DNA of 44,495 nt from Bacteroidetes bacterium UBA4416 (GTDB lineage: Bacteria > Bacteroidota > Bacteroidia > B-17B0 > Aurantibacillaceae): NCBI GenBank assembly GCA_002390745.1, contig DGQK01000014.1, forward strand, positions 1 to 44,495, given 5' to 3'. The notes beneath the pieces were generated by a model. The model saw nothing but the letters and a program-made list of their open reading frames with translations. It made no database searches and had not been told where the DNA came from. The position numbers and the translations under genes were made by a program. Below, piece by piece: positions 24,059 to 32,595 of the stretch (position 1 is the stretch's first letter; every line of letters starts with the position of its first letter).

Positions 24059-24685
24059 TCAATTCAGCACGTCCAAACTGCCTAATCCTTCTCTCAATAC
24101 GATCGGCTCGTCGTCCGTAGAGCAATCGATGACCGTGGAAGCATACAGATTTCCGAAACCGCCATCGATCACCAGATCCACCTGCTTTTCGTATTGGTTA
24201 TGAATCACCTCCGGATCAACGAAGTAATCGGCAATCTCGTCATCGAGGTTATGCAAGCTGGTAGTGATGATCGGGTTCCCCAGCGCCGTTACGATCTGCT
24301 GACAGATGGCATTGTCCGGAACCCGGATACCCACTGTTTTTTTGTTCTGCTTCAGCAGCTTGGGCACATTGTTATTGGCTTCCAGGATAAAGGTATAAGG
24401 GCCTGGCAGTGCCTTTTTCATGATCCGGAAAACGCTGTTGGAAATGGGCCGGGCATAATTGGCCAGGTGACTGAGATCGCTGCATACAAACGAAAAGTTG
24501 GCCTTTTCGGGCTTGATATTTTTCAGGCGGCACAGGCGCTCGATAGCTTTGGGCCGTGTGATATCGCAGCCCATCGAATAAACTGTGTCGGTGGGATAAA
24601 TAATGACGCCGTCGTTCCGGAGGATATTGATGATAAAGTCGATGTCTTTGGGATGCGGGCTGGTATGGTTGAGGCGAAGTAACAT
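24059..24685 (-). CDS. Sua5/YciO/YrdC-type L-threonylcarbamoyladenylate synthase-like protein
   Basis: 208 residues of the YrdC fold, which makes threonylcarbamoyl-AMP for the t6A37 modification of ANN-decoding tRNAs. Signature stretches are GVIIYPTDTVYSMGCD near 26-41, the KNIKPEKANFSF segment corresponding to the KxR/SxN nucleotide site, LPGPYTFIL, VGIRVPDN and PIITTSLHNL. The KRPxxxP variant of the Lys motif looks closer to the YciO subgroup, whose activity is lower or uncertain. An acidic C-terminus ends in VLREGLGSLDVLN. Single gene on this strand, about 150 bases downstream of the small membrane protein gene. Confidence 0.88.
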   Translation of the reverse strand: MLLRLNHTSPHPKDIDFIINILRNDGVIIYPTDTVYSMGCDITRPKAIERLCRLKNIKPEKANFSFVCSDLSHLANYARPISNSVFRIMKKALPGPYTFILEANNNVPKLLKQNKKTVGIRVPDNAICQQIVTALGNPIITTSLHNLDDEIADYFVDPEVIHNQYEKQVDLVIDGGFGNLYASTVIDCSTDDEPIVLREGLGSLDVLN

Positions 24686-24780
24686 AATTCTTTTCTAAAA
24701 GTAGTTAAAAATCGGACAGGCTCCGGCATTTCTTTTCAAGACTGGTGCCAACAGATCGTACCGCGTGGATCCGTCACAAA

Positions 24781-24816
24781 ATATAAAAGCCGCCACAAGT
24801 TCTTATGACGGCCTTT
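24781..24816 (-). terminator. Terminator of the 164-aa membrane protein gene
   Basis: On the minus strand GCCGTCA (24812-24806) pairs with TGGCGGC (24795-24789) using one G-U pair, and a T-rich run follows. It is 20 bases beyond the stop codon. Confidence 0.7.
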
Positions 24817-24835
24817 ATTACTCGGAAAACATTGT

Positions 24836-25330
24836 TTATTTCATGTGCTTGAGGTTTACGGCATACAGGGTTATCCAAACGCCTGCAAGCAGTAATCCTA
24901 CTGCAATACCGATAGAACCGATCATCCCGCCTGCACCCAGGAAAAATCCGGCAATAGGTGGTATGATCTCTCCCACGCAATAAATATAGAAACCACTCTT
25001 CTGAAGTTTCCACATTTGGATGGCCCCAAACAGGCATAACAAGGCGCACACCACGCTGATGATAAGATTCGGCAGGGCATTATCCACTGCTTTCTGCATT
25101 GTATTCTGCAACTCGCTCATCATCCCGGTCTGGCCCATGCCATCCATCCCCTGCATCGAGGTATCAAGCACTGCTGCCGAGGTCTGTACAGTGAAGTATC
25201 CATAAATAGCGCTTCCCAGGGCCATTGCACATCCTACAAATGTAAGGATGCAGAGCACCGTAAGAAAAGTCGGCCGGTTGGGAGTTGTTTCCTGCGGTTT
25301 TGGTGTGTCGTATAAAATGTTTTCGTTCAT
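24836..25330 (-). CDS. Small four-helix membrane protein, paralog of 25424-25840
   Basis: 164 residues with a hydrophilic N-terminus (about 20 residues), then RPTFLTVLCILTFVGCAM, a Met/Gly/Gln-rich loop near 50-75, two central helices, the motif MWKLQKSGFYIY near 107-118 and two more helices ending LYAVNLKHMK. The shared RPTFLTVLCIL, MWKLQKxGFYIY and LYxxNLKxMK blocks show that it is a duplicate of the next gene upstream. I do not recognise a named family; similar short proteins are frequent in Bacteroidota. Each copy has its own terminator. Confidence 0.75.
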   Translation of the reverse strand: MNENILYDTPKPQETTPNRPTFLTVLCILTFVGCAMALGSAIYGYFTVQTSAAVLDTSMQGMDGMGQTGMMSELQNTMQKAVDNALPNLIISVVCALLCLFGAIQMWKLQKSGFYIYCVGEIIPPIAGFFLGAGGMIGSIGIAVGLLLAGVWITLYAVNLKHMK

Positions 25331-25370
25331 GGTGTATGAGTTTTAGTTTGGCTTAAATATAACAATAAAT

Positions 25371-25403
25371 AAAAAAACCCTCCTGATTTTCATCGGGAGG
25401 GTT
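25371..25403 (-). terminator. Terminator of the 138-aa membrane protein gene
   Basis: Twelve-base arms AACCCTCCTGAT (25376-25387) and ATCGGGAGGGTT (25392-25403), one G-U pair, tetraloop-sized loop. On the minus strand the hairpin is followed by seven Ts. Confidence 0.9.
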
Positions 25404-25423
25404 CCTCATCTTTCGCTGAAAGA

Positions 25424-25840
25424 TTATTTCATTGCTTTTAAGTTTAATCCGTAAAGCACTACGAATACTAAAGGCAGGATAGACATGAAGCCAAAGCCGG
25501 AGTATACGATACCCATGATGATGCTGATCACAACGCATGCTGTGTAGATATAGAAACCTACTTTTTGAAGTTTCCACATTTTGATAACACCGAAAAGGCC
25601 GATTAATGTTGTCAGGAAGCCAACGATCAGGTAAGCCCATGTTAAGCCAATGCTTGGGCCTGTGTAAGTTCCACCTGCATCAACCGCAGAGCTGGCTAAG
25701 GATGTCATAGCGCCCATTCCGATTAACAGGATGATCAGACCAATAAGGCCTATACCTGAAAAGATAAAGCTAAGGATACATAATACGGTTAAGAACGTTG
25801 GTCTTTTTCCCGCTTCGTTGTTTGTTACTGTTTGTTCCAT
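25424..25840 (-). CDS. Small four-helix membrane protein, paralog of 24836-25330
   Basis: 138 residues. A short polar N-terminus is followed by RPTFLTVLCILSFIFSGIGL, a second helix, a Gly/Thr/Ser-rich loop near 50-65, then a helix, MWKLQKVGFYIY and two final helices ending LYGLNLKAMK. It shares its conserved blocks with the downstream copy but lacks that copy's long Met-rich loop. Codon use is AT-rich and T-ending, as in well-expressed genes here. It has a strong private terminator. Function unknown. Confidence 0.78.
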   Translation of the reverse strand: MEQTVTNNEAGKRPTFLTVLCILSFIFSGIGLIGLIILLIGMGAMTSLASSAVDAGGTYTGPSIGLTWAYLIVGFLTTLIGLFGVIKMWKLQKVGFYIYTACVVISIIMGIVYSGFGFMSILPLVFVVLYGLNLKAMK

Positions 25841-25985
25841 GATTTTTTTTGTTTTTTAAAGGTTTTTTAAAGTTATTGGTACAAAACAATGATAATTTTA
25901 CGGTTTAACCAAATTTAACAGCCGGAGTTATTAACAACCTATCTATCCATATCATATTTTAATACCGCAATTTTACGCATTCAGC

Positions 25986-27704
25986 TTATTTATTACAGTT
26001 GATCCATGCCTCAAAACAACCTGAATATGCGTCTGTTATACTCAGTTTCATTTGATTGAAGAATGAACTTTTCGGGCTCACCTTTGTTAAAAAAATCTTT
26101 TTCAACTGCGCTGCCGAAGACACAGTAAGCTCAATATCCTCATCTTTAAAATACATCATCCACTCATAAAAATCGTTCCGCAGCGCATAGCCGTTCACGG
26201 CAATCACTTCATCTCCTACCGACAAGCCCGCTTCCCAGGCCGGTGAACCCGGCGCTACCAGCGATACCCTGCGGTTGTTACCGGAATCCACAGCCTTAAA
26301 GCCGTAAACAGATTCATTGATATGCGGTGAGGGCTTTCTTTCCCAGCGGATGCCCAGGTAACGAAAACACTCCTCCAAAGGCTCTGTAAAATCTTCTGTG
26401 CCATACACGTACTTTTTAAAGAAAGCATAAAGATCGTTACCTGCTACCTGGTTGCAGACCTTGATGATATCCTGTTCGGTATAGCCCTTTTCTTTCTTTC
26501 CAAAATCGTTGTACAGGATGCGGCATACCTCCCGCAATCCTTTTTTATTCCCGGTAAGCTGCATGATGCTTACGTCAAGCATCAGGGCTATCAGGTTGCC
26601 TTCGTCGTAGATTGATGTCTTACGGTAAGGGGCACCGGGCACATAGCCATCGAGCCATGTTTCCCAGCTGGAAGCTGCTACCGACAGATTGAAGCGGCCG
26701 TTGGTATGAAAGTGTTTCACAAGGCGCTCCTCCAGGGTTTCGAAATACTGCTCTTTGCTGAAAACACCACTTGTGAGCAGCATTACGTCGCCGTAGTAGG
26801 TCGTAAAGCCTTCGTATACATAACCGGTGCGGGCATAATTCTCTTTGGTAAAATCATAGGGCAGCATTTCGGCAGGACGGATCTTTTTGATGTTCCAGGT
26901 ATGAAAAAGCTCATGCGACGAAACACCCAGCACATCTTCATACACTTTCCCTTTATTAAGGGCATAGCCGGGTCCAATGGCAATCACCGTGGAGTGCTGG
27001 TGCTCCACACCGTGATAGAATTTGAAAGGCAGCACCTGGAACATAAAATGGTATTCGGGCACCGGGAAGCCTCCCCAGAAGCTGAGCTGCACTTCCGTGA
27101 ACTTTATAAAATCAGCCTTCATCGCTTCGAAATCAGGGCGGCATTCGCCCACGAAATGCAGCCAGAAGGTAATGCCATCCACCACGTAAGAATCGGATTG
27201 AAGTGTGGCAGATGCCATGAAAGGACTGTCAGCCAGCTCATCGAAGCTTTGGGCAGTGAGGGTATTTCCCTGGCATGGCAGGGAAGCTGCCAGTTTGTAG
27301 CTTGAGGGTATATCCAGTTCTATGACATGAGCCTCCTGCATGCGCTGCGGCACATACATGCACAGGTGCACAGGATTTACATACAGCTGCTGTTCGTCGG
27401 CATAGCAGGAACCGGCATTGATCTCGGAGGTAAAGTAGCTGTAAGTTACTTTAACGGTAGCGCTGCCGTTGGTGTCGATGATCCAGAGGTCCTTACTACT
27501 CTTGGTATAGCTCAGCGTATTTCCATTGGCATCAAAGGCTTCCACCTTCCGGATGTTTTTGGCGAAATTGCCGAGCTCATAGCGCCCGGGCCTCCAGGCC
27601 GGAAGCTGCAGTTCGAGCCGGGGGCCGGCAACGGCATCAACAGTGAGCACCACATCGATGTAATGTGAGGCGGGAGAATGAACGGAAAGTTTGTAATGGA
27701 TCAT
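25986..27704 (-). CDS. M61 family metallopeptidase with PDZ domain
   Basis: 572-residue aminopeptidase-like protein of the M61 (glycyl aminopeptidase) family. The N-terminal beta domain runs to about 170. The gluzincin core has HELFH with His264, Glu265 and His268, and Glu298 in VYEGFTTYYGD as the likely third zinc ligand. A C-terminal PDZ domain (about 480-560) carries SLVAPGSPAWEAGLSVGDEV. No N-terminal signal peptide is apparent, so it may be cytosolic. It diverges from the Crp/Fnr regulator gene; a palindrome at 27746-27766 lies between them and could control either. Confidence 0.94.
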   Translation of the reverse strand: MIHYKLSVHSPASHYIDVVLTVDAVAGPRLELQLPAWRPGRYELGNFAKNIRKVEAFDANGNTLSYTKSSKDLWIIDTNGSATVKVTYSYFTSEINAGSCYADEQQLYVNPVHLCMYVPQRMQEAHVIELDIPSSYKLAASLPCQGNTLTAQSFDELADSPFMASATLQSDSYVVDGITFWLHFVGECRPDFEAMKADFIKFTEVQLSFWGGFPVPEYHFMFQVLPFKFYHGVEHQHSTVIAIGPGYALNKGKVYEDVLGVSSHELFHTWNIKKIRPAEMLPYDFTKENYARTGYVYEGFTTYYGDVMLLTSGVFSKEQYFETLEERLVKHFHTNGRFNLSVAASSWETWLDGYVPGAPYRKTSIYDEGNLIALMLDVSIMQLTGNKKGLREVCRILYNDFGKKEKGYTEQDIIKVCNQVAGNDLYAFFKKYVYGTEDFTEPLEECFRYLGIRWERKPSPHINESVYGFKAVDSGNNRRVSLVAPGSPAWEAGLSVGDEVIAVNGYALRNDFYEWMMYFKDEDIELTVSSAAQLKKIFLTKVSPKSSFFNQMKLSITDAYSGCFEAWINCNK

Positions 27705-27745
27705 ACCTTTAGGATTTAACGGGCTAAATATACGAAGGATCGCCT

Positions 27746-27766
27746 TGTTTCAAAATTATTGAAACA
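27746..27766. promoter_or_regulatory. Palindrome, candidate Crp/Fnr-type operator
   Basis: Perfect 8-base arms TGTTTCAA (27746-27753) and TTGAAACA (27759-27766) with a 5-base spacer. Size and symmetry suit a dimeric Crp/Fnr regulator, whose gene starts 82 bases away. It lies in the divergent region shared with the M61 gene. Confidence 0.5.
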
Positions 27767-27812
27767 GTGGGACTTCGCTTATCCTTAGCCACTAAGGCAA
27801 GGAAAAGTTTAG

Positions 27813-27820
27813 TAGCTTTG
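27813..27820 (+). promoter_or_regulatory. -7 element upstream of the Crp/Fnr gene
   Basis: TAGCTTTG fits TAnnTTTG exactly, 28 bases before the ATG. The expected -33 TTTG is not evident. A small hairpin CCTTAG/CTAAGG (27783-27797) lies upstream. Confidence 0.4.
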
Positions 27821-27848
27821 CCGCAAAATAAATCCCTGCAAGAATCAA

Positions 27849-28424
27849 ATGCCACACGAAATCCTGAAACAACACCTGTTATCTTTTGTCCCGTTTTCTG
27901 AGCAGGAGCTGGCGCTGATCCTATCCAGATTCAGGCTAAATTCGTACGAGGCAAAGGGCTTTCTTTTGTCGGAACAAAAGGTCTGTTCCGATATTCACTT
28001 CATTGTTCATGGCCTGGTGCGAACGTATTATGTAAGGGACGGCAAAGAAATAACGACCTATTTGGCCAGTGATCAGGGCTTTGTGTCTTCCTACCCGAGC
28101 TTCATCAACCAAACACCATCCATTGAGAACATCCAATGTATAGAAGCGACCACCACCTTGTCTGTTTCCTACCGGGATATGCAGGAACTATACCGCCTTA
28201 TTCCTCAATGGGAAAAGATCGGGCGGATTTTAGCGGAACAAACCCTGCTTTGCTTTTCCGACAGACTGTTTAAGCTCCAGTCTGTCCCTGCAAAGGAAAA
28301 GTACCTTGAATTTTTAAGAACGTCGCCGGATAAGATTGTCCGCCGTACACCGCTCCTGCACATTGCCTCTTTTTTAGGGATCGCTCCGGAATCGCTCAGC
28401 AGGATCCGCAAATCCATTTCCTAA
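27849..28424 (+). CDS. Crp/Fnr family transcriptional regulator
   Basis: 191 residues: an N-terminal cyclic-nucleotide-binding-like beta roll (about 15-115, with IHFIVHGLVRTYYVRDGKE and TTYLASDQGF), a long dimerisation helix and a C-terminal winged HTH (LHIASFLGIAPESLSRIR, recognition helix near the end). No cysteine cluster of the FNR iron-sulfur type is seen, and canonical cAMP-contact residues are not obvious. The effector is unknown; most Bacteroidota members are cAMP-independent. The MBL hydrolase gene starts 58 bases downstream and is the obvious candidate target. Confidence 0.93.
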   Translation: MPHEILKQHLLSFVPFSEQELALILSRFRLNSYEAKGFLLSEQKVCSDIHFIVHGLVRTYYVRDGKEITTYLASDQGFVSSYPSFINQTPSIENIQCIEATTTLSVSYRDMQELYRLIPQWEKIGRILAEQTLLCFSDRLFKLQSVPAKEKYLEFLRTSPDKIVRRTPLLHIASFLGIAPESLSRIRKSIS

Positions 28425-28482
28425 CATTTATCAAGGAGCAGCCATCTCCTGTTTCCCATTTTTGCATTTTAAACCAGCAAAA

Positions 28483-29151
28483 ATGATCGAAATAGCCAAA
28501 AATGTTTTCCAGATCCCGCTCATGCCGCGAAACAGCATCAACTGCTATGTGATCGAAGATGTCCTTGTTGACGCAGGCATCAGGAGCTCTGCCTCCAGGA
28601 TCTTAAAAGCAATCAGGCACACAAAAATCAACACACATGTGCTCACCCACGCTCATGCCGACCACCAGGGCAGCAGCCGTGAGATCTGCGAGCAATTAAA
28701 CATTCCCCTCTGGACATCGGAGATAGAAAAAGCAAATGCCGAATCCGGAAAGGTCATTTATGAATACCCCGATGCAAGCCATTTTATCGCCAGGTTCCAG
28801 CAAAGATTCTGGGCAGGTAAAGGCTATCCGGTATCCAACACACTGAAAGAAGGCGATCGCGTGGGAAGCTTTACAGTTGTTGATACACCGGGGCATTCCA
28901 GGGGCCATATTTCCTTTTTCAGAGAGGAGGACCGGGTATTGATCGCAGGTGACGCCTTAGTGAATATGAATTTACTCACGACCCGTGTCGGCCTAAATCT
29001 GCCTCCGGGTATATTTACCACTGACCGGGAGCAAGCAAAAACATCGCTTTATAAAATCCAGGCATTACGTCCAGACATAATCTGTTTTGGACATGGTCCT
29101 GTTTTATATAATAAGGGGCAGGTAGAGGAGCTGATTGAAAAGCTTGCTTAA
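28483..29151 (+). CDS. MBL-fold metallo-hydrolase
   Basis: 222 residues from the ATG at 28483 (a TTG at 28462 would add seven residues). The metal-binding motif THAHADHQGS near 54-63, VVDTPGHSRGHISF with the next histidine, GDALVN with the bridging Asp, and the late FGHGPV are in standard order for the dinuclear zinc or iron MBL superfamily. No signal peptide or fused domain is present. It is likely a cytosolic hydrolase (glyoxalase II-like, thioesterase or similar); the substrate is not indicated. It is co-oriented with the Crp/Fnr regulator, which may control it. Confidence 0.93.
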   Translation: MIEIAKNVFQIPLMPRNSINCYVIEDVLVDAGIRSSASRILKAIRHTKINTHVLTHAHADHQGSSREICEQLNIPLWTSEIEKANAESGKVIYEYPDASHFIARFQQRFWAGKGYPVSNTLKEGDRVGSFTVVDTPGHSRGHISFFREEDRVLIAGDALVNMNLLTTRVGLNLPPGIFTTDREQAKTSLYKIQALRPDIICFGHGPVLYNKGQVEELIEKLA

Positions 29152-29204
29152 AAACGCTCAGGCCACCCAGCCATCCAACGTTTAAAACTTGGGAAAAGCT
29201 CCGC

Positions 29205-29226
29205 GCAGGAACTTTCGTATTCCTGC
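29205..29226. promoter_or_regulatory. Inverted repeat over the putative TPR-gene promoter
   Basis: GCAGGAA (29205-29211) and TTCCTGC (29220-29226), perfect 7-base arms. TATATTTA, one base from the -7 consensus, follows directly at 29227-29234. It may be an operator or the weak terminator of the MBL gene. Confidence 0.35.
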
Positions 29227-29243
29227 TATATTTACATCACCGG

Positions 29244-30332
29244 ATGAAATTCCCTTTTTTATATGCGTTGCTGTTCATAAGCGCCATTGGCCATAGCCAG
29301 GCCGACTCCACCTTGTACCAGCTCATTCAGACCGACAACGATACCGAGCGTGTCAACCGGATCTACCAGGCCGGCTTTGCGCTCCGTAATACCGATCCGG
29401 CACTTTCCTACTTATACGCCCAGGCCGCAGAAAGCGAGGCCCTGAAAACGGGTAGTAAAAAGCACCTGGCCAAAAGCTATAACCTCAAGGGAATCCTGTA
29501 TTACAAAAAGGGAGATTATACCCGGGCGCTCAGCTTCCAGCAAAAAGCCCTGCAACTCAACGAGGCGGCGAAGTTCCGTTATGGCAGCGCCATTAATCAC
29601 ACCAACCTCGGGAACATTTACAACGACATGGGCTATCATGATCTGGCGGAAGGCGCTTACCTCAAGGCTCTGAAAGTATACAATGAGCTCGGCATCCGCG
29701 GGCAGATCGTGAACAGCCTCATCAACCTGGGGGTGCTGAAAGACAAACAGGAGAAGCACGCCACTGCCGGCCGGTATTTCCAGACAGCCCTGGCGATGGC
29801 AACAGAGGATGGTGACAGGGCCGTGATGGCCTCCTGCAACAACAACATCGGCGCCATCCTGATGGAGCAGAACCTCCCCGATAGTGCCCTGCTGTACCTC
29901 GAAGAAAGCTGGAAGCTGCTTGACCTGCAGGACAATGAAATGGAAATGGCCGATGTGTACAACAACATGGCGCTGTGCTATACGCAAAAGAACGAGCCTG
30001 CCAGGGCCCTGCGCTGCCTTACGCTGGCTGACAGCCTTTGCAAGGTGTATGATTATACCGACGCAATGGTGGAAGTTTACAGCTCGTATGCCGTATTTTA
30101 TGAACAACAACAGGACTATCAAAAGGCCAACGGCTGGCTGAAAAAACATTACCGGCTAAAAGACAGTATCTTACAGCTCAGCAAGGAATCCATGAGTAGT
30201 TCACTGGTGGACGAATCGCCGGCATTGAGCGAAAACATCCCCGGGGCGCCTTTCAAAAACGGATGGATTTTAGTAATTTTAGGCGCCTTAATCGTGGGCA
30301 TTCCTTTATTCCTGATACGATACAAACGATGA
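29244..30332 (+). CDS. Exported TPR protein with C-terminal membrane anchor
   Basis: 362 residues. A signal peptide ends near HSQA (residue 20), and about six to seven TPR units run from 25 to 300. They include the AxSYNLKGILYYKKGDYTRA, NHTNLGNIYNDMGYHDLA and NSLINLGVLKDKQEKHA types. A single C-terminal transmembrane helix (WILVILGALIVGIPLFLI) is followed by RYKR. This is the sensory half of Bacteroidota TPR-type histidine kinases or regulators, but no kinase or HTH domain follows the helix. It may be a scaffold or a truncated sensor. Its stop overlaps the SUI1 gene start as ATGA. Confidence 0.9.
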   Translation: MKFPFLYALLFISAIGHSQADSTLYQLIQTDNDTERVNRIYQAGFALRNTDPALSYLYAQAAESEALKTGSKKHLAKSYNLKGILYYKKGDYTRALSFQQKALQLNEAAKFRYGSAINHTNLGNIYNDMGYHDLAEGAYLKALKVYNELGIRGQIVNSLINLGVLKDKQEKHATAGRYFQTALAMATEDGDRAVMASCNNNIGAILMEQNLPDSALLYLEESWKLLDLQDNEMEMADVYNNMALCYTQKNEPARALRCLTLADSLCKVYDYTDAMVEVYSSYAVFYEQQQDYQKANGWLKKHYRLKDSILQLSKESMSSSLVDESPALSENIPGAPFKNGWILVILGALIVGIPLFLIRYKR

Positions 30333-30670
30333 GCAAAAAAGATAAAAACAGGGTCAATGTGGTCTATTCCACCAACCCCGATTTTCAATACCAGAGCGAT
30401 GAGAACGAGGCAGAAGAAACCCTGCCGCCTCAGCAGCAGAATTTAAAGTTGTTTCTCGACCGCATCGGTGGCGGTAAGATGGTAACGCGCATCAGTGGAT
30501 TTGTGGGGACGGAGACCGATCTCACGGAACTGGCCAAAACCCTGAAGCAAAAATGCGGCGTGGGCGGGAACGCCAAAGACGGCGAAATTCTCATACAGGG
30601 CGACAACCGCGACAAGCTCCTGGAGATCCTCACCAAAGCCAATTACAAAGCCAAAAAAGCAGGAGGATAA
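30329..30670 (+). CDS. SUI1/eIF1-like translation factor
   Basis: 113 residues from the ATG at 30329, whose ATGA overlaps the TPR gene stop. The conserved SUI1 domain covers about 40-113: KMVTRISGFVG, ELAKTLKQKCGVGGNAKDGEI and IQGDNRDKLLEIL, the pattern of bacterial YciH and eukaryotic eIF1. The first 35 residues are charged and likely disordered. YciH-type proteins act on the 30S subunit in start-codon selection or stress, but the bacterial role is not settled. A longer frame beginning at 30263 inside the TPR gene was rejected. Confidence 0.95.
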   Translation: MSKKDKNRVNVVYSTNPDFQYQSDENEAEETLPPQQQNLKLFLDRIGGGKMVTRISGFVGTETDLTELAKTLKQKCGVGGNAKDGEILIQGDNRDKLLEILTKANYKAKKAGG

Positions 30671-30748
30671 TTTTTTGTATTTTTTCGAGAGATCCGCATT
30701 ATACCCTAAAAAATACCGATATTAGAAATCCAAACAACCACTCCTCTT

Positions 30749-31273
30749 ATGAACGTACTTGCCGACATCCTGAAAATCACCATTCCTGCCCTGGCTGTTC
30801 TGGGCGCCGCTTATTTTTTAGTGAAACGCTTCCTCGATAACGAACAGAAAAGGCGCGAGCACGAACTGAGAAGCTCCACTCAGGCCATCATGACGCCCTT
30901 GAAGATCCAGGCCTATGAGCGCATCGTTATTTTCCTGGAGCGCATCAACCCTAACAGCCTGGTGGTACGTGTAAACAAAAACAACATGACGGCCCGCCAG
31001 CTTCACCTCGACCTGGTAAATGCCATCAAAAGCGAATACGAGCATAACCTCTCGCAGCAGATCTACATTTCGGAAAGCTCCTGGCAGTTTGTGAAGACGG
31101 CCAAGGAAGAGATCATTCAGCTCATCAACATTTCCTCGTCCAAAGTAGCCAGCGATGCCAACAGCTCCGAGCTGGCCATTATGATCCTGAACATCAGCGC
31201 CAACCTCGACAAGAAATTACCCTGCGAAGTGGCCGTCGACTTTATCAAGAAAGAGATCGCCCGCACGTTTTAA
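30749..31273 (+). CDS. Hypothetical protein with N-terminal membrane helix, 174 aa
   Basis: Residues 8-25 (LKITIPALAVLGAAYFLV) form one membrane helix, followed by an amphipathic helix rich in Lys, Arg and Glu (KRREHELRSSTQ). The remaining sequence is predicted helical and acidic/basic mixed (IYISESSWQFVKTAKEEIIQ), so the body faces the cytoplasm. I recall comparable proteins in many Bacteroidota with no assigned role. The gene is preceded by about 80 bases with a T-rich stretch and followed 24 bases later by mutA, so it may be co-transcribed with the mutase. Confidence 0.75.
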   Translation: MNVLADILKITIPALAVLGAAYFLVKRFLDNEQKRREHELRSSTQAIMTPLKIQAYERIVIFLERINPNSLVVRVNKNNMTARQLHLDLVNAIKSEYEHNLSQQIYISESSWQFVKTAKEEIIQLINISSSKVASDANSSELAIMILNISANLDKKLPCEVAVDFIKKEIARTF

Positions 31274-31297
31274 ATTGCCCATTACTTAAGATTATTC

Positions 31298-32593
31298 ATG
31301 CAGAAATTATTTACAGAATTTGAATCCACTACAGCCGCTCAATGGAAAGAGCAACTGATCAAAGACCTCAAAGGCCTTGAGTTCGACTCCCTGGTATGGC
31401 ACAGCCATGCGGGCATCGACGTTCAGCCTTTTTATACCGGCGAGAACCTGAAAGGCAGTGTTTCACAACCTGTATTTACAACGAAGGACTGGGCAATTTG
31501 CGAATGGATCCATGCGGAAGATGAAAAAACCGCCAACACACAAGCGCTGAATGCCTTGCAGAATGGCGCTTCCGGGCTGGTGTTCACCCTTCACAAACCA
31601 ACAGACTTCGCGCTTCTTTTAAAAGGCATTTCCATCGAACATATTTATTGCCTGTTCAAAGTGAATGACGAAGCGCTTAGCCTGTCCCTGATATCATTCC
31701 TGAGCACGCAAGCCATTGGCAGTACCTGCTTTGTGGAGTGCGACAGCCTTTTGGGCACCTCACCTTCATTCCTTCAGCCCTTAAACACCCTGGCGGCAAA
31801 CACCGTTCTGTACCACGAAGCGGGCGCTAACCCGGCAAACGAATTAGCCCTTACGCTGGCACACCTCAACGAATACCTGAATGCTTTTTCGGAAAAGGAT
31901 ACCCTGAAGGATCTCAAAAACATTCACCTCACAGTATCGGTTGGCGGCGATTTTTTCATGGAGATCGCAAAGCTGAGAAGCCTCAGAAGAGCGCTTGAGC
32001 TGTTGCTGGAGCAGTATGGCTTACAGCCTGGCATCCACATCCATGCGCAGACAACCCTGGTGAATAAAAGCACCATCGACAGCTACAACAACATGCTGCG
32101 CTCCGCTACAGAAGCCATGAGCGCCGGCATCGGCGGTGCCAACAGTATTTTAGTATTGCCTTTCGATGTGGAATTTTCCGCCACCAATAATTTCAGTTCC
32201 CGCATGGCACGCAACCAGCAGCTGATCCTGAAAGATGAAAGCTACCTGAATGTGGTGGCCGATATTTCAGCGGGCTCGTATTACATCGAATCGCTGACCA
32301 CTGAACTGGGCCGGAAAGCCTGGGAGCAGTTCAAGCAGATAGAGGCTGCGGGCGGTTTGCTGGCCGGCCTGAAATCCAAACAGATCCAGGAGCTCATTGC
32401 CAACGACGCAGAACAGCTGATCAACGAATTTAAAGAAGGCCGGCTCATTTTAGTAGGCGTCAATAAATTTCAGAATAAGAACGAAGCCACAGGGCCGCAA
32501 CAGGCGCAGGACCTGAGCGATCTGGTGGCTCAGCAACAGAATATTAAACCCATCCGGTTAAGCGATCACCTCGTGACACGCCTGGCCAATTAA
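31298..32593 (+). CDS. mutA: Methylmalonyl-CoA mutase, small subunit
   Basis: 431-residue small (alpha/MutA) subunit of the heterodimeric B12 enzyme interconverting succinyl-CoA and methylmalonyl-CoA. It has the mutase TIM-barrel fold (WHSHAGIDVQPFYTG near the start; SVGGDFFMEIAKLRSLRRAL; AGSYYIESLTTELGRKAWEQF). The C-terminal region is shorter than in the catalytic subunit and lacks the cobalamin-binding DxHxxG, as expected for the non-catalytic chain, which stabilises the large one. It is followed by mutB after 2 bases. The pathway links propionate and odd-chain or branched acid breakdown to the TCA cycle or runs in reverse for propionate production. Confidence 0.96.
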   Translation: MQKLFTEFESTTAAQWKEQLIKDLKGLEFDSLVWHSHAGIDVQPFYTGENLKGSVSQPVFTTKDWAICEWIHAEDEKTANTQALNALQNGASGLVFTLHKPTDFALLLKGISIEHIYCLFKVNDEALSLSLISFLSTQAIGSTCFVECDSLLGTSPSFLQPLNTLAANTVLYHEAGANPANELALTLAHLNEYLNAFSEKDTLKDLKNIHLTVSVGGDFFMEIAKLRSLRRALELLLEQYGLQPGIHIHAQTTLVNKSTIDSYNNMLRSATEAMSAGIGGANSILVLPFDVEFSATNNFSSRMARNQQLILKDESYLNVVADISAGSYYIESLTTELGRKAWEQFKQIEAAGGLLAGLKSKQIQELIANDAEQLINEFKEGRLILVGVNKFQNKNEATGPQQAQDLSDLVAQQQNIKPIRLSDHLVTRLAN

Positions 32594-32595
32594 TC

